Shown here: positions 57,096 through 64,000 of the stretch, in pieces
Position numbering within the stretch: the stretch's first letter is position 1
Layout of the letters: every line of letters starts with the position of its first letter
Assembly: GCF_004834005.1 (NCBI RefSeq)
Contig: NZ_STFF01000005.1
Location: 496,001-560,000 of the forward strand
Origin: Niastella caeni
Lineage (GTDB): Bacteria; Bacteroidota; Bacteroidia; Chitinophagales; Chitinophagaceae
Direction of reading: 5' to 3'
DNA: 64,000 bases
Program-made: the position numbers and the translations under genes
Notes under the pieces: model-generated
The model's input: only the letters and a program-made list of their open reading frames with translations
The model's database searches: none
What the model was told of the DNA's origin: nothing

Positions 57096-60000
57096 ATGAG
57101 AAAATTTCTATTGATCGTCTGGTGCTGCTTATTTCTCCTTTCGGGAAAATTGCTTGCCCAAACAAGAACCCTTACCGGAAAAGTTACCGATGCCAATGGT
57201 AACCCGGTTCCAAATGCCTCTGTAGTCGTAAAAGGTACCAAATTAGGTACGGTTACGAACGCTGATGGGGTGTATTCATTAAACGTACCACCCGATGCCA
57301 AAACCCTGGTTATTTCTTCCGTTAATATGCAAGCGGAAGAAATAAAGATCGCATCAGCCAGTGAATACAACCTGACATTAAAACCACAGGATACTTCGAT
57401 GGATGAAGTGGTGGTGGTAGGGTATAATACCATTGCCAAACGTTCACTAACAGGTTCTGTGAGCAAGGTGAACGGAGAGGCCGTGGCCAATAAGCCGGTT
57501 ACCAGCTTTGACCAGGCGCTTACCGGTAAAGCTGCCGGAGTGCTGGTAAACACCTCTTCAGGATATGTAGGCGATGATGTCATCATCCGCATCAGAGGTG
57601 GCGCCTCTATATCTTCAGGCGGCAATCCACTGATCGTAATGGATGGCGTTCCTCTAACACAGGGCGACCAGGGACAGCTGTACACAAAGGCCAATCCCCT
57701 GGCCGAAATAAATCCCAACGACATTGAAAGTGTGGAAGTGCTGAAGGATGCCTCCGCTACAGCCATTTATGGCTCACGCGGATCTGGCGGGGTACTGCTT
57801 ATTACTACCAAAAAAGGCAAGGCCGGAGTAAGCACACTCAACTATGATAACTATTTTGGTTTTAACGAAGCTGCCCGCAAAATGAAAGTGCTGAATGCAG
57901 CCGATTATATCACTACTATCAACAAGTTAAGAAGCAATGCCAACCTGGGGGTCGGCGCTAATTATGGTGATATAAATAATGATGGAAAGAGAGACACCGT
58001 CGATACCGACTGGCAGGATGAGCTTTCCCGCAAAGGTCTTGTTCAGAACCATAACCTTTCCATTAGCGGCGGTTCGCAAAGAACTACTTACTTCACCTCC
58101 CTGAACTATAATGATGTACAAAGCTATATTGATAACACCCAGCAGAAAAGAGGATCGGTGAGGTTGAACCTTGCATCAAGAGTGACCGACTGGTTGCAGA
58201 TCGGAGTTAACACCCAGTATTCCCGTACCAAAACATATGGCCTGGGATCCGGAGTCGGCAACGCATTGTCGGGTATTCCGTTCGGCCCATTAACTGCCAT
58301 GCCGAATATTCCAATATTTGACGCCGATGGAGAGTACTATACCGGGGTGGGCGGAAATTTGGCCACCGGTTATAATGTACCCAACCCCGTAGCGGTTACT
58401 GATTTAAATTTTGATAATCGGGATGGGCGCCGTTTTATCGGAAGCGTATTTGGTGAAGTGCAACTGATAAAAGGACTTAAGTTTAAAAGCCAGGCGAATG
58501 TTGACTATGCCACCGGTTTAACAGACCAATACTGGAATGCTGATGTGGGAGATGGCCTTGGCTTTGGATTGAAACAAAGGGTTTATAACGAAAGAAATAC
58601 CTGGAGCTGGTTCAACACATTAAATTATACCCGGCAAATAGGGGCCGATCATGAGTTGAATGCGTTGGCCGGTACAGAATATACCCGCCGTACAAGCTCC
58701 TATACCTACAATTATGGAGCCGGGATAAAAGATCCGGATCTGTTACTGATAAGCCCCGATAACTTCGACGAGGTTGGCGGTGAAAATGGAATTGATGATA
58801 TTGATGATGGCCTGGCTTCTTATTTTGCCGGTATCAATTATGGCTTCAGAAAGAAGTACCTGGCTACTTTTAATTTTCGGGCCGATGCCGACAGCCGCTT
58901 TGGTAAGCAGAACAGGTGGGCCTATTTCCCCTCGGGTTCAGTAGCCTGGCGGGTAACGCAGGAAGATTTTATGAGCCAGTACACATTTGTAAATGACCTG
59001 AAACTAAGGGCCAGTTATGGGGTAACGGGTAATTCTAATATTGGTTATTTCCCCGCGATCAGCACCTATGAGCCTGCGTCGTATGCCGAAATTGGGGTGT
59101 TAGCATTGGCAAATCCGGGAAACAGTGAACTTCGTTGGGAGCGACTTCAACAATTTGATGTAGGCATTGATGCGATATTATGGAAGAATACCAGCTTTAC
59201 CCTGGAATATTATAACAGGAAAACCATTGACCTGATACTGGATAACCCGGTATTGGCTACCCTGGGCCTTCCCGATAATATAATCACAGAGAATGTTGGT
59301 AAACTACAAAGCCGGGGTGTGGAATTAACCGTTAATACACCTGTTTTGCATAGAGGGAACTTTCAATGGAATGTAAGTTTTAATGCGGCCTGGAACAAGA
59401 CCAAAGTGCTTTCCACGAATGCCAATAACGATCAGGTGTTTGATAGTGATCCTGCTGCCACCTTCTCATTGGCAAAACCCGGTTATGGGCTGGGGGTGTT
59501 CTATCTCGTTCGCTGGGCAGGTGTTAATCCGGCCAATGGGTTGCCAACCTTCCTGGATGTAAACGGAAATCAAAAGCAGGTTGAACGGGTTGGTAACGCC
59601 AATGTATGGACAATGGTTAAGGATGGTTCTGCCACATCTGCGATAACTGCTACAGATCGGGTTGTACTGAAAGATCAAACCCCTTATCCGAAATTCTATG
59701 GCGGTTTATCACAAACATTCAACTACCTCAGTTTTGATGCCAGTATAGACCTGCAATATGCGTTTGGTGCTTATGTTTATAACCAAACCAAACAAGTTTT
59801 GATGAATTTTAGCAATACCAGGAACAAATCGGAAGATATCCTGGATGCATGGACAAAAGCCGGTGACAACACCGATGTGCCCCGCTTATTCTGGGGCAAT
59901 AACTTCTTCACCACGCAGGCATCTACACGCTGGTTAGAAAAAGCCGACTTTGTTCGTATCAGAAATGTGCAGATTGGTTATACATTGCCAAAATCAATTA

Positions 60001-60188
60001 TTAATAAGATCAAAGCAAGCAGATTACGTTTTTATGTGCAGGCCAATAACCTGTACACCTTTACCGGGTATACCGGCGTTGATCCGGAATCGAACAGTAC
60101 CGGTAATACGAACATCGGGTTGGGTATCGACAGAACGAGACCTTACCTCGCCCGTACCTATACAATAGGGCTCAACTTTGGTTTATAA
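57096..60188 (+). CDS. SusC/RagA-family TonB-linked outer-membrane protein, pair 3
   Basis: A 1030-residue transporter: signal peptide (1-21, cut after KLLAQ), carboxypeptidase D-like domain (about 24-105: LTGKVTDANGNPVPNASVVV), TonB-box-like EVVVVGYNTIAKRSLTG, plug (TGKAAGVLVN, IRIRGGASISSGGNPLIVMD, DIESVEVLKDASATAIYGSR, LLITTKKGKAG) and barrel ending TYTIGLNFGL. The SusD gene follows after 38 bases. The leader contains a -7 box and TTGAT boxes. Substrate unknown. Confidence 0.97.
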   Translation: MRKFLLIVWCCLFLLSGKLLAQTRTLTGKVTDANGNPVPNASVVVKGTKLGTVTNADGVYSLNVPPDAKTLVISSVNMQAEEIKIASASEYNLTLKPQDTSMDEVVVVGYNTIAKRSLTGSVSKVNGEAVANKPVTSFDQALTGKAAGVLVNTSSGYVGDDVIIRIRGGASISSGGNPLIVMDGVPLTQGDQGQLYTKANPLAEINPNDIESVEVLKDASATAIYGSRGSGGVLLITTKKGKAGVSTLNYDNYFGFNEAARKMKVLNAADYITTINKLRSNANLGVGANYGDINNDGKRDTVDTDWQDELSRKGLVQNHNLSISGGSQRTTYFTSLNYNDVQSYIDNTQQKRGSVRLNLASRVTDWLQIGVNTQYSRTKTYGLGSGVGNALSGIPFGPLTAMPNIPIFDADGEYYTGVGGNLATGYNVPNPVAVTDLNFDNRDGRRFIGSVFGEVQLIKGLKFKSQANVDYATGLTDQYWNADVGDGLGFGLKQRVYNERNTWSWFNTLNYTRQIGADHELNALAGTEYTRRTSSYTYNYGAGIKDPDLLLISPDNFDEVGGENGIDDIDDGLASYFAGINYGFRKKYLATFNFRADADSRFGKQNRWAYFPSGSVAWRVTQEDFMSQYTFVNDLKLRASYGVTGNSNIGYFPAISTYEPASYAEIGVLALANPGNSELRWERLQQFDVGIDAILWKNTSFTLEYYNRKTIDLILDNPVLATLGLPDNIITENVGKLQSRGVELTVNTPVLHRGNFQWNVSFNAAWNKTKVLSTNANNDQVFDSDPAATFSLAKPGYGLGVFYLVRWAGVNPANGLPTFLDVNGNQKQVERVGNANVWTMVKDGSATSAITATDRVVLKDQTPYPKFYGGLSQTFNYLSFDASIDLQYAFGAYVYNQTKQVLMNFSNTRNKSEDILDAWTKAGDNTDVPRLFWGNNFFTTQASTRWLEKADFVRIRNVQIGYTLPKSIINKIKASRLRFYVQANNLYTFTGYTGVDPESNSTGNTNIGLGIDRTRPYLARTYTIGLNFGL

Positions 60189-60226
60189 ATGTGATTTTGC
60201 TTCAATATTTAAAATAGAAAATAGTT

Positions 60227-61714
60227 ATGCGACATATATTCTATATTTTTCTGGCAATGGCTATCATGGGTAGTGCCTGCCAAAAAAAGGTCACTGATAT
60301 TAAACCGCAGGACCTGTTATCGAGCGACCTGGCATTTTCATCACCACAAAAAATTGAAAATGCTGTTCTGTCGGGATATGATGGATTACAGAGCCCCGAG
60401 TTTATTTCAGGAAGAGCGCTGATCTATGTAGACCTCATGGGCGAGGACATTTATGATAGAACCGGTTATTTTACCGAGCTTCCCCGGTTTGGCCTGCTCG
60501 CTAACAGCGGTATTGCTTACAGCGTTTGGACGGCAGGGTATGCTTCTGTGGCAAAAGCAAATACGGGTATTGCCGGTATTACTGCCAATAGTAATAAATT
60601 AACCGCTGACAAAGCCAAAGAGCTGATAGCAGAATGTAAGTTTATTAGGGCAGTGGCTAATTTTTACCTCGTTAACTTTTTCGCACAACCTTATGTGTTC
60701 ACTTCCGATGCCTCACATACCGGCATACCGTTGATAACTAAACCCTTTACCTCAAACGATCCGGCTGCCAACCAACCCAAATCTTCGGTGGCCGCTGTTT
60801 ATACAGCTATTATTACCGACCTCATGGAAGCCCTGGCCGATCTGCCGCTGGAATATACCGGATACGCGAATGATGAATATCATAATAAAACACGTGGCAC
60901 TAAAGCATCCGCCTCCGCTTTTTTATCAAGAGTATACCTTTACAAAGGCGATTATACCAATGCTAAAAAATATGCATTGGATGTGATCAATGGCAACTAT
61001 GGTGTGTTTGCACTGAACAGTACGGTAGACGCTTCATACACCGCCTCTAATGGGGAGTATATAACGGGTGAAACCATCTGGTCAATTGCCAATAATATTA
61101 ATGACAATCCGAATACCAATAATGCATTGCCCATGCATTATTATCCCAACGGAAGAGGCGACCTGTCAATATCCAGTTCTTTCCTGAGCACAACCACCAA
61201 TCCTTATTTTGCCGTTGATGATAAAAGAAGAACCCTGATCATTTCAGGCACAACCGCCCAAACCGCTGCTTATAAATTCACCCGCAAGTATACCGATATT
61301 ACCGGTCGTGCCGACTGGGCGCCCATCATACGCTATGCAGAAATATTGCTTACATACGCCGAAGCACAGGCGCGTACTGCAACCGGCGTTGATGCCGATG
61401 CTGTTGCTAAGCTGAACATAGTAAGAGATCGCGCTAAAGCAATTACAACATTATCATATACTGTGGGCAGTTTTGCCAATAAAGATGCCCTGATCGCTGC
61501 TATTTTAGGGGAACGTCGTATTGAGCTGGCTTTTGAAGGTCATCGCTTCTGGGACCTCATGCGCGTAAAGGCAAGTGTTACCAATAAATACGATAGCGAC
61601 GGAACCAGTTTACTGCCAGCACAACCATTTGGCGCAAAGAAGAACGTGTTTCCTATTCCACAGATCGAAATTGATAAAAGTAAAGGCGTACTGGTTCAAA
61701 ATGATGACTATTAA
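60227..61714 (+). CDS. SusD/RagB-family lipoprotein, pair 3
   Basis: A 495-residue surface lipoprotein (lipobox MGSAC, C18). SusD signatures: LIAECKFIRAVANFYLVNFF, SVAAVYTAIITDLMEALADL, IRYAEILLTYAEAQARTATG and ILGERRIELAFEGHRFWDLM. It caps the SusC encoded upstream. It is closed by the 19-bp hairpin at 61732-61778, shared with the convergent TlpA-like gene. Confidence 0.96.
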   Translation: MRHIFYIFLAMAIMGSACQKKVTDIKPQDLLSSDLAFSSPQKIENAVLSGYDGLQSPEFISGRALIYVDLMGEDIYDRTGYFTELPRFGLLANSGIAYSVWTAGYASVAKANTGIAGITANSNKLTADKAKELIAECKFIRAVANFYLVNFFAQPYVFTSDASHTGIPLITKPFTSNDPAANQPKSSVAAVYTAIITDLMEALADLPLEYTGYANDEYHNKTRGTKASASAFLSRVYLYKGDYTNAKKYALDVINGNYGVFALNSTVDASYTASNGEYITGETIWSIANNINDNPNTNNALPMHYYPNGRGDLSISSSFLSTTTNPYFAVDDKRRTLIISGTTAQTAAYKFTRKYTDITGRADWAPIIRYAEILLTYAEAQARTATGVDADAVAKLNIVRDRAKAITTLSYTVGSFANKDALIAAILGERRIELAFEGHRFWDLMRVKASVTNKYDSDGTSLLPAQPFGAKKNVFPIPQIEIDKSKGVLVQNDDY

Positions 61715-61731
61715 ATCGAATAGTAGATAAA

Positions 61732-61778
61732 ATAAAAGCGAGGCCCCGGCAACTGATTAGCCGGGGCCTCGCTTTTAT
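61732..61778. terminator. Strong bidirectional terminator
   Basis: 19-bp perfect stem (61732-61750 with 61760-61778), core GCGAGGCCCCGGC, loop of nine, with T/A runs at both ends. Confidence 0.9.
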
Positions 61779-61795
61779 GCTTTAATAACTTGTAA

Positions 61796-62998
61796 TTATT
61801 TCAGAAATATCTCGTGCAGTTTATTTTCCAGTTCTTCACCGCGCAATGCTTCGCCTACCACTGTGCCATCGGGATCTATCAAAACATTATAAGGAATGCC
61901 TGTAAAATTAAAAGCAACAACCGCTTTGCTATCCCAGTAAGCGAGGTCACTTACCTGCGTCCATTTCAACTGGTCTTCCTTAATGGCCTGTATCCAGTTC
62001 TCTTTCTTTTTATCGAGCGATACACCCAGGATGGTGAAGTTTTTGTCTTTGTATTTATTGAAGGCGGCTACTACATTGGGATTTTCGGCGCGGCAGGGCG
62101 GGCACCAACTGGCCCAGAAATCAACCAATACATATTTGCCTTTAAAAGAAGCGATGGATACTTTTTTGCCATTTACATCAGGCAGGATTAAGTCGGGCGC
62201 CTTTTTACCGATCCACGCATTTTGCTGTTCCTGTTGCTCTTTTATTTTGGCAACCTGCTCTTTATAGGCGTTATACCTTTTCTTCATTTCTGCCAGGTTC
62301 GAATCGCCGGCATACTTTTGTGTAAGGCTGTTCAGGGCTGTTTCAAACTCAGGCTGTGGTAATGTTTTGGCTGACCGGCCTAATACAAATGCTGCTACTA
62401 CCGGTTGGCTGGCATCTGTCATCATTCTTTTCATATACTCATTCAGCTCTTTGAGGGCTTCGTTCTTACGGTTGGTAAGATTGAGTAACGTACTGTCAGG
62501 AGCACCGATGCGCTTAAGGCTATCCAACTGGTTCATGGTTTGATCGGCGCTGATGCTTTTAACATCATAGGTAAAAATAAAATCCTGTAATTCGCGGCTG
62601 GCTACTGAGCCGGCTACAGTATAGAATTTTTCATTGGCCATATCAATGTCAACGGTGATATTTTCAACATCGTTCACCAGCGGCACCATAGGCCCATCGA
62701 GCACTACTACATTGTACATGCCAATGTTCTTGGCTTGTCCCTTTAAGGTATAAGTTCTTTTATCAGCCCGAACCGTTACGGAATCCAATTGAACGGGCGG
62801 CATGTCGCCACCAAAAGGTACTTCATATAACAACAGCGTTACCATTCCGTTTTTAACAGCATGCGGGTACAAAGCAGCAACCTTATCCAGGTTGGCTACG
62901 TTGCCGGTCACCTCCAGAATTCCTTTTTCCTTTTGGGAGCAGGCGCTAACGGCAACCATTAACATTATCAAGAGCCAGTTCGAAATCCTTTTCATCAT
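61796..62998 (-). CDS. TlpA-like thioredoxin lipoprotein with DUF4369 domain
   Basis: A 400-residue lipoprotein (lipobox VSAC, C20). An N-terminal DUF4369-type beta domain (about 27-130) and a helical linker (about 150-260) precede a TlpA/redoxin domain (263-400) with active site CPPC (C299, C302 in WASWCPPCRAE) and the cis-proline region TGIPYNVLIDPDG. It is likely a periplasmic thiol-disulfide reductase, reducing cysteines of exported proteins or cytochromes. Genes of this type are often found near SusC/SusD clusters. It lies 17 bases downstream of gatB and may be cotranscribed with it. Confidence 0.93.
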   Translation of the reverse strand: MMKRISNWLLIMLMVAVSACSQKEKGILEVTGNVANLDKVAALYPHAVKNGMVTLLLYEVPFGGDMPPVQLDSVTVRADKRTYTLKGQAKNIGMYNVVVLDGPMVPLVNDVENITVDIDMANEKFYTVAGSVASRELQDFIFTYDVKSISADQTMNQLDSLKRIGAPDSTLLNLTNRKNEALKELNEYMKRMMTDASQPVVAAFVLGRSAKTLPQPEFETALNSLTQKYAGDSNLAEMKKRYNAYKEQVAKIKEQQEQQNAWIGKKAPDLILPDVNGKKVSIASFKGKYVLVDFWASWCPPCRAENPNVVAAFNKYKDKNFTILGVSLDKKKENWIQAIKEDQLKWTQVSDLAYWDSKAVVAFNFTGIPYNVLIDPDGTVVGEALRGEELENKLHEIFLK

Positions 62999-63015
62999 CT
63001 GGTTTTTGTTTATAG

Positions 63016-63999
63016 TTATTGCAGTTTTTTTAAAAGGATATCGTTGGTGAGCTTCGGGTCAGCTTTCCCTTTAGATACCTTTTTTACTTCCCCTACAAAT
63101 AATCCGATCAATCCTTTCTTCCCTTTTTTATATTCTGCTACTTTATCGGGCATTTTGTTTAACACTTCTTCTATCCATGCGGCTACATTGCCTTCGTCTG
63201 AATCCTGCAGCAGATTCAAATCCCTGGCAATTTGTAAAGGTGCTTTGCCGGGTTCTTTCAATAGCGCTGCAAATATTTTGGTAGAAGCCACTGAAAAGTT
63301 TACCTGGTTGCTATCGATCAAAGAAATAAGTGCGGCAATGGTGGCCGGCTGCACCGGTAATGCCGTTATGGGCTGACCAGTTTCATTGAGCCATGATTTA
63401 ATGGGGCCCAACATCCAGTTAGCGGCCGCTTTGTAATTGGCGGAATGCTCCGTGATCTGTTCAAAATATACAGCCAGCTCTTTTTCGTCGGTGATAACGC
63501 GGGCATCGTATTCGGGTAAATGTAATTGCTGTGTGTAACGTGCTACGCGTTCTTCAGGCAATGCCGTAATGCTTGCCCTTACTTCCTGCAGCATCTCATC
63601 TGTTACCACAAATGGTGTAAGATCGGGATCGGCAAAATACCGGTAATCGTTGGCGTCTTCTTTGGTGCGCAAGGCGAAGGTGGTGCCATTGCCAGCATCA
63701 AAACTTCTTGTTTGTTGTATCACTTTCTCGCCCAACTCCACAATGTCTATCAGGCGTTTGGCTTCGTGCTCAATGGCCCGTTTTACGTTCCTGATGGAGT
63801 TGAGGTTCTTTACTTCTACTTTAGTGCCCAGTTTGGGATCGCCTTTTTTTCGTACAGAAATGTTGGCATCGCACCGCATGCTGCCTTCTTCCATATTGCC
63901 ATCGCAGATCTCGAGATACCGCAACAGTTTTCTTAATTCGGTAAGGTAGGCATACGCTTCGTCGCCACTGTGAATATCGGGTTCTGTAACGATCTCCAC
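63016..63999 (-). CDS. gatB: Asp-tRNA(Asn)/Glu-tRNA(Gln) amidotransferase subunit B, partial
   Basis: The C-terminal 327 residues or so of GatB, whose N-terminal part lies beyond the window edge. Visible from LMEIVTEPD-like start: DGNMEEGSMRCDANISVR, VEVKNLNSIRNVKRAIEHEA, ETRSF-type DAGNGTTFALRTKEDANDYR, then the helical GatB/Yqey tail domain (about 180-327). The complex GatCAB amidates mischarged tRNAs. The gene is transcribed toward the TlpA-like gene. Confidence 0.96.
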   Translation of the reverse strand: MEIVTEPDIHSGDEAYAYLTELRKLLRYLEICDGNMEEGSMRCDANISVRKKGDPKLGTKVEVKNLNSIRNVKRAIEHEAKRLIDIVELGEKVIQQTRSFDAGNGTTFALRTKEDANDYRYFADPDLTPFVVTDEMLQEVRASITALPEERVARYTQQLHLPEYDARVITDEKELAVYFEQITEHSANYKAAANWMLGPIKSWLNETGQPITALPVQPATIAALISLIDSNQVNFSVASTKIFAALLKEPGKAPLQIARDLNLLQDSDEGNVAAWIEEVLNKMPDKVAEYKKGKKGLIGLFVGEVKKVSKGKADPKLTNDILLKKLQ

Positions 64000-64000
64000 C

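Noticed and set aside
57059..57766. 235-codon minus-strand open frame inside SusC pair 3
   Set aside because: Antisense to a well-supported gene; serine/proline-rich composition is typical of a reverse-strand shadow.

Overview
This window comes from a Bacteroidota chromosome, most likely the family Chitinophagaceae (Niastella/Chitinophaga-like). The evidence is three SusC/SusD outer-membrane pairs, a PorZ-like type IX secretion protein, a DUF1800/DUF1501 pair, a YceI/DUF5777 cluster, start sites with little Shine-Dalgarno signal, and many promoter boxes of the Bacteroidota form TAnnTTTG. I saw no rRNA, tRNA, CRISPR array, transposase or integrase. All assignments come from reading the sequence; no search was run.

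Layout. 1-3.1 kb: a small hypothetical protein, a 7-TM-like membrane protein and a NarL-type sensor kinase/response regulator pair. 3.1-10.7 kb: carB, a small membrane protein, an M23 peptidase with bcp, and a ROK regulator. 11.5-13.9 kb: a cytochrome-like lipoprotein, OB-fold protein, YceI protein and DUF5777 protein. 14-21.7 kb: birA facing rsfS-ftsH-LUD, then a GGCT-like protein, lpxH, a propeller-like protein and an MscS channel. 21.7-25.9 kb: a lipocalin-like protein, a MerR regulator, gyrB and a 68-aa protein. 25.9-31 kb: DUF1501, DUF1800, a beta-barrel protein and serS. 31.2-38.1 kb: a hypothetical, a cyclophilin, gcvH, an ECF sigma/anti-sigma pair, VanZ, prfA and an amidohydrolase. 38.2-44.1 kb: porZ-recO and an RND/MMPL exporter. 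44.2-61.7 kb: three susC-susD pairs, each pair ended by a strong hairpin, with an Rhs scar and orphan toxin/immunity-like genes between pairs 2 and 3. 61.8-64 kb: a TlpA-like thioredoxin lipoprotein and partial gatB.

Most genes are housekeeping (pyrimidine/arginine precursor supply, biotinylation, ribosome hibernation, proteolysis, lipid A, DNA topology, tRNA charging, translation termination, glycine cleavage, recombination). The accessory part is 44-62 kb, where the SusC/SusD pairs should import oligomeric nutrients. No CAZyme, peptidase, FecR/sigma or hybrid two-component regulator sits beside them.

The most unusual signal is not a gene. Many spacers contain compact elements built from a short word repeated in degenerate tandem copies, usually followed by the same word inverted. 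Each element uses a different word, and several end within a few bases to tens of bases of a start codon. In one case the words form the gyrB terminator; in another they overlap promoter boxes. Other oddities are an orphan Rhs C-terminal toxin-like domain with a membrane-protein neighbour, a 650-bp TGCAA-rich direct-repeat tract, two copies of a GGCGTGCCACGG hairpin, a CX3CH cytochrome-like motif, and several gene remnants.
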